A stretch of DNA of 64,000 bases, taken from assembly GCF_002127965.1 (NCBI RefSeq), contig NZ_CP018787.1:1798001-1862000 (forward strand), written 5' to 3'. Source of the stretch: Oxalobacter formigenes (GTDB taxonomy: Bacteria; Pseudomonadota; Gammaproteobacteria; Burkholderiales; Burkholderiaceae_D). Both the position numbers and the translations under genes were made by a program. Positions 1 to 8,542 of this stretch are shown here, in pieces (within the stretch, counting starts at the first letter, position 1; each line of letters begins with the position of its first letter). A model generated the notes under the pieces. It did not search any database, was not told the DNA's origin, and saw nothing but the letters and a program-made list of their open reading frames with translations.

Positions 1-223
1 GTCGTCCCCGGAAGCGACAGTCGCCATCCACAAACCCGACAGACACGATGCAAAAACCATTCCCATCATTTCCATGTCCGCAAACACCTTCCCGGATGAC
101 ATCCGGCTTGCCAAAACGTCCGGCATGAACGATCATTTTCCCAAACCCATAAACATTGGCCGTCTCGCCGACATCATGAAAAAATGGATGGCAAACAGCA
201 AAATACCTTCTCCAGCCAAATGA
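1..223 (+). CDS. Response-regulator receiver domain, C-terminal end (partial)
   Basis: Only the last 73 codons are inside the window; the reading frame starts at base 2 and ends with TGA at 221-223. The visible segment has the second half of a receiver fold: a hydrophobic strand ending in ISMSAN (the conserved Ser/Thr switch region), then a helix, then the KP dipeptide that closes most receivers, then a final helix. The same arrangement, with MTANAF and KPID, ends the hybrid kinase at 4992-7382, so this is probably the tail of a similar hybrid kinase or a stand-alone regulator. The phosphoacceptor Asp lies outside the window. The next gene starts within or just after its end. Confidence 0.75.
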   Translation, partial: SSPEATVAIHKPDRHDAKTIPIISMSANTFPDDIRLAKTSGMNDHFPKPINIGRLADIMKKWMANSKIPSPAK

Positions 224-252
224 TTCTCCGATTATTACCCGTCGGCACGTCA

Positions 253-882
253 ATGGAGTGCTTGAGCCTGAAAAAAACAGGCTGTTCCCTGATGGCAATG
301 ACCCTTTGTTTCATTTTCCTTTCGGCGTGCAAACCAAAAACCATTTTGGACACCACTCCGCTGAAAGCGGAAATCGCGCAGGAATTTGCCAAAGCCGATA
401 AAGGCGACGCGGCTGCCCGGTTCAATATCGGCCTCATGTACTTCAGGGGAGAAGGTGTCCCTCAGGATTACCGGCAGGCGCGCGTCTGGTTTGAAAAAGC
501 GGCCATGCAAGGGCTCGGCGAAGCCCAATACAATATGGGAGCCATGCTGGAGCAGGGACTCGGCACAGAAAAGAATGCCGCCACAGCCAGAACCTGGTAT
601 GAAAAAGCGGCAGCACAGGGCAACGCTCACGCCCAGTACAACCTTGCCAGGCTTTACCTGACAGGCAAAGGCACGTCACAAAACATCGGCAAGGCAGGTG
701 AATGGATGCAAAAAGCGGCAGCACAGGGAATGACAGAAGCAAAAGAACGCTTTTCCATTCTATTCGACAGTCAATCCGGCTCATTTAAACCGGCAAAAAT
801 CCAGTCATGGATTGAACAATCGGTCCAGACCGGTGGGGAAAAAGCGAAAATCCTGCAGGAAAAAATAAGAAGCCATAGCTGA
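253..882 (+). CDS. Sel1-repeat lipoprotein
   Basis: About 209 residues. A hydrophobic N-terminal segment ends in the lipobox LSAC, so export and lipid attachment are expected. Three to four Sel1-like repeats follow (A-x-x-x-L-G-x-x-Y-x-x-G-x-G-V pattern, then WFEKAA or WYEKAA). Sel1 repeats are TPR-like helical pairs used for protein binding; the partner cannot be read from sequence. The start is uncertain: ATG at 220 overlaps the previous stop, and ATG at 253 or 292 also gives a usable signal peptide. I chose 253 because it leaves a normal basic N-region. The gene lies 12 bp or more upstream of a second Sel1 gene and probably shares its transcript. Confidence 0.8.
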   Translation: MECLSLKKTGCSLMAMTLCFIFLSACKPKTILDTTPLKAEIAQEFAKADKGDAAARFNIGLMYFRGEGVPQDYRQARVWFEKAAMQGLGEAQYNMGAMLEQGLGTEKNAATARTWYEKAAAQGNAHAQYNLARLYLTGKGTSQNIGKAGEWMQKAAAQGMTEAKERFSILFDSQSGSFKPAKIQSWIEQSVQTGGEKAKILQEKIRSHS

Positions 883-1011
883 TACCCTCCTGCATTGACC
901 GGCTGCCGTCTCCATCATTTTGTAAAAACCATCCTTCCCCGCTTTTCCCGAAACCGGCGGCCTGTCATAATGAATGAATCGACGTCTTTTCAAACAGTGA
1001 AATCCCATTTC

Positions 1012-2430
1012 ATGAAAACCGGCTTTATTTCAATCTGCAAACGGGCGATTCCCGTCCTGCTCTTCTCATTCATGGCTTCCCTGTCGAATCCGGCAGCGGG
1101 ACAAACCGACGCCGATGCGAAAACCGAAGGCATCAGGCTGTATCAGGAAAAAAAATACATCGAAGCCCTTCCCTACCTCAATGCGCCCGATGCCCAAAAA
1201 GACCCGCTTGTCCAGAGCGCGCTCGGCAATATGTTTTCAATGGGGCTGGGCGTCGACGTCAATCAGGAAAAAGCCTTCGACTGGTACCTGAAAGCCGCCA
1301 AACAGAATAACGCGATGGCCCAGCTCTACGTCGCCTATATGCTTGAAAAAGGACTTGGCGTCCGCAAAAACGACAGGGAAGCCTTCAACTGGTACAAAAA
1401 AGCAGCCGAACAGAACGTACCGAACGCACAATACAAACTCGGCACTCTTTACGAAAAAGGCATCGGCACCCGAATCAATCTGAAAGAAGCCCTGAACTGG
1501 TACCGGAAAGCCGCCGAAGGAGGCCTGTCGGGAGCGCAAGTCAAACTGGGCCGCCTGTACAGCGAAGGCATCGGCGTCAAACGCGACTATACCGAAGCCG
1601 CCCGCTGGTTCTACCCTGCAGCCGAAAAAGGGGACGTCATGGCACAGACTGCCCTTGCCTTCCTCTTTGAAAACGGGCTTGGCGTCCAGCAGGATGACGC
1701 CTTCGCTATCAGCTGGTACTCCAAAGCGGCCGAAAAGGGTTTCGCTCCTGCCCAGAACAATCTGGGTTACCTGTACGACAACGGCATCGGCGTCCTGCGT
1801 GACTACACCACCGCCAGAAAATGGTACGAAGCCGCCGCAAAACAGGGGAATGTGGAAGCCCAGTTCAACCTCGGCCAGCTCTACACCCTTGGCCACGGCA
1901 CCGTTCAGGACTACGGCAAGGCCGCCGAATGGCTCGAAAAAGCCGCTGCCAAAGGCCACCCGAAAGCCCTGAACAATCTCGGCATGGCCAGTCTTGACGG
2001 CATGGGCGTTCCGATGGATCGCGTCAAGGCCGGAGAATACTTCCGGAAAGCCGCCCTGCTCGGCAACGCCCATGCCCAGTACAATCTGGCTACCCTGTAC
2101 GTCCAGCATCCAGACGCACTGACAAAAGACAAGCGAAGCAAAACCGACGCTTTGGCCCTGCAATGGTTCAAAAAAAGCGCGGCTGCCGGTCACCCTGCCG
2201 CGATGGCCTATCTGGCTGACGTCTATACCTACGGCAAACTGGGACAGAGACCCAACCGGAAACTGGCCGCCAGCTGGAAACAGAAAGCCGATGCCGCCGA
2301 AGAAAAACGCAAAAGAGCACAGACCATCACTCCGCTGCCCAGAACCGAAGCGGCCAGACCCGCCAAAACCGAACCGGTCAAGCCCGTCACAAAGGATTTC
2401 AATCCCAACGACCGCGACTGGCTGGAATAG
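1012..2430 (+). CDS. Exported Sel1-repeat protein
   Basis: About 472 residues from the chosen ATG at 1012. This start gives a classical signal peptide (MKTGF, a basic stretch, a hydrophobic core, then a small-residue cleavage region near NPAAG). Starts at 970 or further upstream would add an unlikely N-terminal extension. The mature protein is an almost unbroken array of roughly ten 36-residue Sel1 repeats with the recurrent WYxKAAexG motif. It ends in a Lys/Pro/Ala-rich tail. It lies directly downstream of another Sel1 gene. No enzyme domain is visible, so a periplasmic scaffold or binding role is an inference from the repeat family. Confidence 0.85.
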   Translation: MKTGFISICKRAIPVLLFSFMASLSNPAAGQTDADAKTEGIRLYQEKKYIEALPYLNAPDAQKDPLVQSALGNMFSMGLGVDVNQEKAFDWYLKAAKQNNAMAQLYVAYMLEKGLGVRKNDREAFNWYKKAAEQNVPNAQYKLGTLYEKGIGTRINLKEALNWYRKAAEGGLSGAQVKLGRLYSEGIGVKRDYTEAARWFYPAAEKGDVMAQTALAFLFENGLGVQQDDAFAISWYSKAAEKGFAPAQNNLGYLYDNGIGVLRDYTTARKWYEAAAKQGNVEAQFNLGQLYTLGHGTVQDYGKAAEWLEKAAAKGHPKALNNLGMASLDGMGVPMDRVKAGEYFRKAALLGNAHAQYNLATLYVQHPDALTKDKRSKTDALALQWFKKSAAAGHPAAMAYLADVYTYGKLGQRPNRKLAASWKQKADAAEEKRKRAQTITPLPRTEAARPAKTEPVKPVTKDFNPNDRDWLE

Positions 2431-2460
2431 CCCGGTCCGGTGGCATGTCTGACGGATTGC

Positions 2461-2484
2461 CCGGAAGGTTGCCAGGCCTTCCGG
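2461..2484 (+). terminator. GC-rich hairpin after Sel1 gene
   Basis: A perfect 8-bp stem (CCGGAAGG / CCTTCCGG) with an 8-nt loop sits 30 bp after the Sel1 stop codon. It is not followed directly by a T-run, so termination is only a guess. Confidence 0.35.
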
Positions 2485-2572
2485 TCTCCAATCGGCTTTT
2501 CCCCCTTCCGGACAAGCCATGTCGACGTTTTTTCTGGTACAGTATTTACGCGAACAACAAAAGGAACACGTC

Positions 2573-2845
2573 ATGCACACTGTCCACCATAAAAAACATC
2601 TGTTGACGAGAGTCCGGCGTATCGCGGGCCAGACACAGGCGCTTGAAAAAGCGCTTGAAAGCGGATCGGACTGCAACGACATCCTTCAGCAGATTGCTGC
2701 CATTCGCGGTGCCGTGTCGGGTCTGATGACGGAAGTGATCGAAGGCCATATACGGGAACATCTTGCCAACGATGAAATCACTCCGGAAAAACGGTCGAAA
2801 GACGTGGAACAAGTCATCAAAACCCTCAAGTCCTATCTTAAATGA
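2573..2845 (+). CDS. RcnR/CsoR-family metal-responsive repressor
   Basis: 90 residues from ATG 2573, which has AAAGGA about 10 bases upstream; this matches the usual family length. The protein is all-helical with the family core TRVRRIAGQ and LQQIAAIRGA. Candidate metal ligands are His2, Cys34, His59 and His63. They align with His3, Cys35, His60 and His64 of E. coli RcnR, the nickel/cobalt set; FrmR-type formaldehyde sensors usually lack the first and last His. The gene converges with a P1B metal ATPase. That ATPase's promoter contains an RcnR/FrmR-style G/C-tract operator at 4756-4807, so the ATPase is the likely target. The exact metal is inferred, not shown. Confidence 0.85.
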   Translation: MHTVHHKKHLLTRVRRIAGQTQALEKALESGSDCNDILQQIAAIRGAVSGLMTEVIEGHIREHLANDEITPEKRSKDVEQVIKTLKSYLK

Positions 2846-2861
2846 ACATATCGCAGCCAGT

Positions 2862-4736
2862 TCAGGCTGCTTTATCCGGGACAATTTTGCGGTCGTATAA
2901 CAGCCCCGCATTGAGTACCACCAGTACGGACCCGGCATTATGGACGATGGCCCCGGTAATCGGATTCAAAATTCCCATGACGGAAAGCGTGATCGCCACC
3001 AGATTGATCGCCATCGACAATACGATATTGAACCGGATCGTCCTGACCGTGACATTCGACAATTTTTTCAGGTAAGGTATTTTCGACAGATCGTCGCCCA
3101 TCAGGGCAATATCGGCTGTCTCGACTGCAATATCGCTTCCCATGCTTCCCATCGCGACACCGATATCGGCCACTTTCAGGGCAGGCGCGTCGTTGACGCC
3201 ATCGCCTATCATGCAGACGACACGATTATCCCGCTGCATCTCCCGGATGGCATCCACTTTCTGCACTGGCAAAAGCCCTGCGCCAATCTTTTCAATACCT
3301 GCCATACGGGCAAAATAACGTGCTGTCCGGATATGGTCGCCTGTCAGCAGAAAGACATCGGTTCCCATCCTGCCAAGAGCGCCTGTCATGTCTTTCGCGG
3401 CAGGCCGGAGCGTGTCGGACAAAGCGATCAGGCCGATACATTCCTTCCCGCGCGCGACCAGAACGACCGCCTTTCCTTCCGAAAGGAACTTGTTCATGAC
3501 AGAAAGCCGGTTCCCGTCCATCATGATATCGAAATCGGCAAGGTGCGCGACATTACCGCACATGATATCCGCCTCATCGATACGCGCACGGATACCTTTT
3601 CCCGGAACCATCGTGAACCGGTCCGGACTGGAAAGAACGATTTCTTTTTTCCGGGCATAATCGACAACCGCCTTTCCGAGAGGATGTTCCGAACGCATCT
3701 CGGCAGAAGCCGCCATGCGGAGAAAACCGGTCGTATCGACGTGCGGAGAAAAAAGAATGACATCACTCACCGCCAGTTGTCCGTTCGTCAACGTGCCCGT
3801 CTTGTCGAAAGCGATGCTGTCGACACGCCCCATGATTTCCAGAGCGCGCCCGGACTTGACGAGAACGCCATTGCATGTCGCCTGCCCGATGGCCGCCATG
3901 ATAGTGGTCGGCGTCGCCAGTACCAGTGCACAGGGACAAAAGACGACCAGTACGGTAACCGCCCGGGTGATGTCACCTGTCACGAAATACGTGAGCACCG
4001 CGACAAGCAGCGCCAGCGGTACCAGCCAGCTGGCCCATTTATCGACAATACGTTGCATCGGCGCCTGATTCTGTTCGGCCTCACTAACCATCCTGACGAG
4101 CTTCTGGACAGCTGAATCGTTCCCGACCCGTGTCGCCACATAATCGATTGTCCCGAAACAGTTGATTGTCCCGCTGAATACCGGATCGCCCCGCGTCTTG
4201 TCGACAGGCAAAGACTCTCCGGTCATGACGGACTGGTCGATTGAGGTATCGCCGCCAACGATTATTCCGTCGACAGCAATGGTTTCACCGGGAATGACCC
4301 GGATCAGATCACCCGTTTCAATCGCATTGACGAAAACGGTTTCCTCTTCATTTCCGATGACCCGTCTGGCCTGCACAGGAATCAGGTTGACGAGCTTTCT
4401 GATCCCCCGTTTCGCCTTTTCAACCGTCCGGTCTTCCAGTAGGCCGCCGATTGCCATAATGAAGGCCACCTCTCCGGCGGCAAACAATTCACCGATACAG
4501 ATGGAAGCGATCATGGCAATGGAAATCAGCAAAGCCGAGGAAATTTTCCGTTCTTCCAGCAATCTCTTCAATGCACTGTAAAGAATAGGCGAACCGGAAA
4601 TGAAAACAGTTACCCAGGCAGGGTCGAATACGACACTGACACCCGTTAACATCAGAATCAGGCTGGCCAATAAAAAAACTCCGCCAGTCACGGTCATCGG
4701 AAGACCCGCCAGCCTGTTGAAAAAATTCTCCATCAT
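2862..4736 (-). CDS. P1B-type heavy-metal exporting ATPase
   Basis: About 624 residues from the ATG at 4736, which has AGGG seven bases upstream. P-type ATPase landmarks are present: the TGES actuator loop, CPC in the transport helix (FCPCAL), the phosphorylated DKTGT, SEHPLG, and GDGVNDAP. There is no N-terminal HMA metal-binding domain. The last membrane helices read HNAGSVLVVLN rather than the copper-type MxxSS or the ZntA-type DxG, so the metal is not clear; nickel, cobalt, zinc and manganese are all possible. The RcnR-like ligands of the convergent regulator favour nickel or cobalt. Transcription starts from an operator-embedded promoter at 4756-4807. It should sit in the inner membrane and export metal. 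Confidence 0.85.
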   Translation of the reverse strand: MMENFFNRLAGLPMTVTGGVFLLASLILMLTGVSVVFDPAWVTVFISGSPILYSALKRLLEERKISSALLISIAMIASICIGELFAAGEVAFIMAIGGLLEDRTVEKAKRGIRKLVNLIPVQARRVIGNEEETVFVNAIETGDLIRVIPGETIAVDGIIVGGDTSIDQSVMTGESLPVDKTRGDPVFSGTINCFGTIDYVATRVGNDSAVQKLVRMVSEAEQNQAPMQRIVDKWASWLVPLALLVAVLTYFVTGDITRAVTVLVVFCPCALVLATPTTIMAAIGQATCNGVLVKSGRALEIMGRVDSIAFDKTGTLTNGQLAVSDVILFSPHVDTTGFLRMAASAEMRSEHPLGKAVVDYARKKEIVLSSPDRFTMVPGKGIRARIDEADIMCGNVAHLADFDIMMDGNRLSVMNKFLSEGKAVVLVARGKECIGLIALSDTLRPAAKDMTGALGRMGTDVFLLTGDHIRTARYFARMAGIEKIGAGLLPVQKVDAIREMQRDNRVVCMIGDGVNDAPALKVADIGVAMGSMGSDIAVETADIALMGDDLSKIPYLKKLSNVTVRTIRFNIVLSMAINLVAITLSVMGILNPITGAIVHNAGSVLVVLNAGLLYDRKIVPDKAA

Positions 4737-4755
4737 GATTGAGCCCTGCATTAAT

Positions 4756-4807
4756 CCGTTATTCACAAATATACTATACTCCCCTATAGTATATTTGTGA
4801 ATAACGG
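4756..4807 (-). promoter_or_regulatory. Promoter with 22-bp perfect inverted repeat, probable RcnR-type operator
   Basis: Arms 4756-4777 and 4786-4807 are perfect inverted repeats of 22 bp around the 8-nt centre ACTCCCCT. On the minus strand a promoter is superimposed: -35 TTCACA (4801-4796), a 17-bp spacer, and -10 TATAGT (4778-4773). The G/C tract flanked by TACT and AGTA elements lies in the spacer, as in RcnR/FrmR family operators, so a bound repressor would block RNA polymerase. The start codon of the ATPase is about 35 bases downstream. Confidence 0.75.
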
Positions 4808-4991
4808 ACACGCATCATGGATGACGATTTTTCCTGCCAGTCTTTCCGTTTCCTTCCGAAAATAAATTCAAAACACTTCGTTTAAAAATGGCATAATATA
4901 TTGTTGTTTTCAAATACCATTTAATGAGTTATTACTGTCAGGGCAAGATGAAAACAATACCGTTTTTTCTTGTGCAACACCCGAACCATTC

Positions 4992-7382
4992 ATGGAAACC
5001 GCTTTAATACCGGCCGATTTTATCGCCTGCCTTTGTACCGACACGGATGCGGTATGGGAAATCGACCTCGATACTCTTGAAACCATTATCTGGCACGACA
5101 CCACCACACCGGAACTGGTCAATACAAGCATCGATCTGAACAAACTGCTTCTCATGTATCTCGACCGGTTCATCCACCATGCCGACCGTGAAAAATGCCT
5201 GACCGAAATGTCACCCGAATCGCTTCGCGCATTGGCATCGGGCGATAAAAAAAGCAAGCGATTCGATATCCGGCTGCTTTCCCGCGAAACCGGATTTGAA
5301 TGGCATGAATCCTCCTGTCAGGTTTTCGAACGCAGTAATGGTTCGGGACAGACGGTTCTGTTCAAAAGCCGGTGCATCAACGCCCACAAACGGTGCACTA
5401 TCGTCGAAACGGCCGTCAAGACCGAATACGATTACGTCGTCTATATCGAGGCCGATACAAACAGCTATATCCTGTATACGGCCAATTATGAGTCCGGCAC
5501 ACTCCTGCCGCCCGTCGTCGGGATGGACTACACTGAAGAAATGATCCGTTTCAATACGGCGCATTGTCCGCCTGGCGACCGTGAAAAGCTGATTGCCGAA
5601 ATGCGGCTCGACAATCTTCTGGAAAAATTGTCAACCGCCAATGAACACGTCATTTATACGCAGATGTATGAAAATGACCGGCTGGCCTATAAAAAAATCC
5701 GTTTCAGTTTTTACGACCGTTCACATAACATCCTTCTGGCCACCCGCACCGACATTACCGAAATCATTAACGAAAGACAGCAGAAAAAACTGCTTCAGGA
5801 TGCGCTGAACGCCGCAAACGTCGCCAACCGGGCCAAATCGGAATTTCTTTCCCGAATGAGTCACGATATCCGAACGCCGATGAACGCCATTATCGGCATG
5901 ACTGCCATTGCAGGCGCCCATCTTGCCAATCAGGAACGCATGTCGGATTGTCTCCAGAAAATCACGACATCGTCACGCCTGTTGCTTTCCCTGATCAACG
6001 AAGTGCTCGATATGGCCAAAATCGAAAGTGGCCGTATTATCCTGTCCGAGGAAGAAGTCAACCTCGGCGACCTGGTAACGTCGCTCCTCTCCATGATCCA
6101 GCCCGACCTGAAAAAGAAAGGCCACCGTTTCGATGTCCATCTCTTCAACATCGATGAAGAATGGGTCATCTGCGACAGCCAGCGTATCCAGCAGGTCTTG
6201 CTGAATTTCCTGTCCAACGCCATCAAGTACACGCCGGATAACGGCCACATCGTTTTCGAGATAACCCAGTTGCCGTCATCTGAAAACGGATTTGGAAAAT
6301 ACCGGTTCATCTTCCGTGATAACGGAATCGGCATGACGCCCGGGTTTCTGGAAAAAGTATTCGAGCCCTTCGAACGGGCAGACGAAGTGTCCATCCAGTC
6401 CATTCAGGGCACCGGACTGGGTATGGCGATCGCCAAAAACATTGCCGAAATCATGGGCGGCCACATCGGGGTCGAAAGCGAACACGGCAAGGGAACGACT
6501 TTCACACTGACGATCCCGATGCAATATGGCCACCGTCAAAACTCCGTTGAAACCTTGCCCTGCCTGCCCGTTCTGGTCGTCGATGACGATGAAATCGTCT
6601 GTGAAAATACCTGCAAACGGCTCGATGAAATCGGCATGAAGAGCGACTGGGTCACCAGCGGCTTTGACGCCATACAAAAAATACTCGCTGCACAACAGCT
6701 TACCGACAACTACTTCGCCGCCATTATCGACTATCAGATGCCCGATATGAACGGCATCGAGACAGCGCGTGCGATCCGGAAAATCGTCGGGCCGGACATG
6801 ACAATCATTCTGCTTTCTGCCTACGACTGGTCCGAGTATGAGAAAGAAGCGCATGAGGCAGGAATCGACGATTTCATCCAGAAGCCCTTATTGAAATCGC
6901 GTCTTGCCTATACCATGAAGAAGTTTTTGAATGGCAACAGGCAGCAAGTGCCAACCGGTGCCGGATCAGCCATCGCTGCCGCTTCCCATACAGGCAAGCG
7001 TGTTTTGATTGTCGAGGATAACCAGCTGAACATGGAAATCGCCACCGAACTGCTCACCATGGCTGGCGTTGTGACGGATACCGCCGAAAACGGAAAAGTC
7101 GCTGTCGAAAAAATGGCGGCTGCACCGATTGGCTATTACGACCTGATCTTCATGGATATGCAAATGCCCGTGATGGACGGCTGCGAGGCATCGCGGCAAA
7201 TCAGGAACCTGGGCAGGCCTGACGTCAAAACCCTTCCCATCGTTGCCATGACGGCGAATGCCTTTGCCGAGGATATTGAAAAAACCCGGTTTGCAGGCAT
7301 GAACGAACACGTCGCCAAACCGATCGACTATGAGCGGCTTGAATCCGTACTGGATCGCTGGCTGACAAAAGAAAAAAAATAA
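4992..7382 (+). CDS. Soluble hybrid histidine kinase with two receiver domains
   Basis: 796 residues, no membrane segment. The first ~270 residues look like two PAS-type sensory domains. A HisKA domain follows with the phosphorylatable His in SHDIRTPMNAI (about residue 290). The HATPase domain has the N box (NFLSNAIKY, about 405) and G2 box GTGLGMAIA (about 473). Two receiver domains end the protein: VLVVDDDE (about 525) with acceptor Asp in IIDYQMPD (about 579), and VLIVEDN (about 671) with Asp in FMDMQMPVMDG (about 720). A cytoplasmic signal is expected; the output partner is not in the window. The receiver tail at the window start is related. A hairpin terminator follows at 7422. Confidence 0.9.
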   Translation: METALIPADFIACLCTDTDAVWEIDLDTLETIIWHDTTTPELVNTSIDLNKLLLMYLDRFIHHADREKCLTEMSPESLRALASGDKKSKRFDIRLLSRETGFEWHESSCQVFERSNGSGQTVLFKSRCINAHKRCTIVETAVKTEYDYVVYIEADTNSYILYTANYESGTLLPPVVGMDYTEEMIRFNTAHCPPGDREKLIAEMRLDNLLEKLSTANEHVIYTQMYENDRLAYKKIRFSFYDRSHNILLATRTDITEIINERQQKKLLQDALNAANVANRAKSEFLSRMSHDIRTPMNAIIGMTAIAGAHLANQERMSDCLQKITTSSRLLLSLINEVLDMAKIESGRIILSEEEVNLGDLVTSLLSMIQPDLKKKGHRFDVHLFNIDEEWVICDSQRIQQVLLNFLSNAIKYTPDNGHIVFEITQLPSSENGFGKYRFIFRDNGIGMTPGFLEKVFEPFERADEVSIQSIQGTGLGMAIAKNIAEIMGGHIGVESEHGKGTTFTLTIPMQYGHRQNSVETLPCLPVLVVDDDEIVCENTCKRLDEIGMKSDWVTSGFDAIQKILAAQQLTDNYFAAIIDYQMPDMNGIETARAIRKIVGPDMTIILLSAYDWSEYEKEAHEAGIDDFIQKPLLKSRLAYTMKKFLNGNRQQVPTGAGSAIAAASHTGKRVLIVEDNQLNMEIATELLTMAGVVTDTAENGKVAVEKMAAAPIGYYDLIFMDMQMPVMDGCEASRQIRNLGRPDVKTLPIVAMTANAFAEDIEKTRFAGMNEHVAKPIDYERLESVLDRWLTKEKK

Positions 7383-7421
7383 ACCGGAAAATGGAAACAG
7401 GCTGAACCCGTCAAAAGAAAA

Positions 7422-7458
7422 CGCGGCCCTGGCGAGGCCGCGTATGGGGTTTTTGATG
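7422..7458 (+). terminator. Rho-independent terminator after hybrid kinase
   Basis: Perfect 7-bp stem CGCGGCC / GGCCGCG with a 7-nt loop (7422-7442), followed by two T-rich stretches, the second a run of eight T. Confidence 0.6.
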
Positions 7459-7727
7459 GTTTTTTTTGACACCCCGTGGGTATCTCCATCAGGTCCCCGC
7501 AGTTTTATTTTAATCCAGATGGTTTACCGGTTTCAAGCCTTTTTTCCGGCCTTTTCACTTTTTCTCCCGATTCTTTTCCATTGATCCGCTGGCTATTTCC
7601 CCACACTTTACCATGCAAATCAAAAAATCTTCAAGCACCTGTTTTCAAACAATAATTTTTCAATTTTCATCTTCCGGACCCATCCATAAACAAAATGAAG
7701 ACCTCATTTTTTCCATTTCGTTTAAAA

Positions 7728-7759
7728 TTCCTATCTTTCATATAGGAAATGTGTATAAT
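7728..7759 (+). promoter_or_regulatory. Promoter of the Rrf2 gene with overlapping palindrome
   Basis: A consensus -10 TATAAT lies at 7754-7759. No good -35 is present at the right distance. That place is taken by a perfect inverted repeat TTCCTAT-N7-ATAGGAA (7728-7748), probably the binding site of the Rrf2 protein itself or another regulator. The ATG is 55 bp downstream of the -10. Confidence 0.6.
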
Positions 7760-7813
7760 AGCTTTCATCTCAATATCCGGGCAAAATCCGGTACTATTTC
7801 GGAGCTCTGAAAA

Positions 7814-8248
7814 ATGAAAATTTCAACCAAAGGACGTTATGCCCTGCGTTTCATGATCGATCTGGTCCAGAACGGCGGAGATTCCTACACATCGTTAAAA
7901 GACGTGACCCGGCGCCAGACCATATCGCCCAAATATCTTGAACAGATCGCCACATCGCTTTCCAAATCCGGCCTGATCCTGAGTGTGCGTGGACCGCAAG
8001 GCGGTTACAAACTGGCAAGATCTCCGGAAAAATACACCGTGGCCGACATACTCCGTCCTATTGAAGGGACATTTGCCTGCGTCGCCTGTCTCGAGCAAAC
8101 GCCGAATGCCTGCCCCCGTTATGAAAGCTGCTCGACCGTCCATTTCTGGGAAGGGCTGCATGAAGTCATGACGAATTATCTGAACGGTACCACGCTGGCC
8201 GATCTGGCCGTCAAAAAACAGGGAGAGCCGTGCCCGAGTACACCGTAA
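7814..8248 (+). CDS. Rrf2-family transcriptional regulator, probably of cysteine metabolism
   Basis: 144 residues, normal for the family. The N-terminal winged helix starts with the typical KISTKGRYALRFMIDL and continues through SPKYLEQIA and RGPQGGYKLA. The effector region contains Cys89, Cys92, Cys100 and Cys106. The IscR-type cluster-binding Cys spacing is C-x5-C-x5-C; here it is C-x7-C-x5-C with one extra Cys, so iron-sulfur or thiol sensing is possible but not certain. It is followed by a Cys-rich leader ORF, cysK and a PLP-enzyme fusion. That context suggests a CymR-like role in sulfur supply. A palindrome over its own promoter suggests autoregulation. Confidence 0.85.
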   Translation: MKISTKGRYALRFMIDLVQNGGDSYTSLKDVTRRQTISPKYLEQIATSLSKSGLILSVRGPQGGYKLARSPEKYTVADILRPIEGTFACVACLEQTPNACPRYESCSTVHFWEGLHEVMTNYLNGTTLADLAVKKQGEPCPSTP

Positions 8249-8318
8249 ACAATGAACCCCGTTTTTTCCGGACGATTCACGGATAAAACGCTTTATACTT
8301 CCATAAAAGGAGAACAAG

Positions 8319-8483
8319 ATGAATCAGCCATACCAGCAACGACCTGACCATACTGCCGGAAAAACCGTTCCGGTGCCTGTATCCGCCAGTCTCCTTGCCC
8401 CCGGTATGTGTCACTGTTCTCCCGTCTTTGCCGACAATGCCTGTTGTTGCCCCGGTTTTTCACGAATGTGCAGCCCGCTGTAA
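8319..8483 (+). CDS. Cys-rich small ORF, candidate leader peptide for cysK
   Basis: A 54-codon ORF between the Rrf2 gene and cysK, with the strong ribosome site AAAGGAG seven bases before its ATG. Six Cys codons fall in the last 25 positions, including three in a row (TGT TGT TGC) and a C-H-C. The stop is 59 bases before cysK. Ribosome pausing at Cys codons when charged tRNA-Cys is scarce is a known control principle for Cys-rich leaders in actinobacteria; applying it here is inference. No textbook terminator hairpin was found between the ORF and cysK, so control could act on translation instead. It could also be a small metal- or thiol-binding protein. Confidence 0.55.
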   Translation: MNQPYQQRPDHTAGKTVPVPVSASLLAPGMCHCSPVFADNACCCPGFSRMCSPL

Positions 8484-8542
8484 ATTCGATCCTGTTTGAG
8501 CTTTACCAAAATACCGTTTACTGATTATTTAAAGGAATCATC

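Noticed and set aside
1237-2682. Long minus-strand ORF opposite the Sel1 gene
   Set aside because: Shadow frame of the repeat-rich Sel1 gene; no ribosome site and low-complexity product.
7613-7810. 65-codon ORF before the Rrf2 gene
   Set aside because: It spans the palindrome and -10 element and has no ribosome site.
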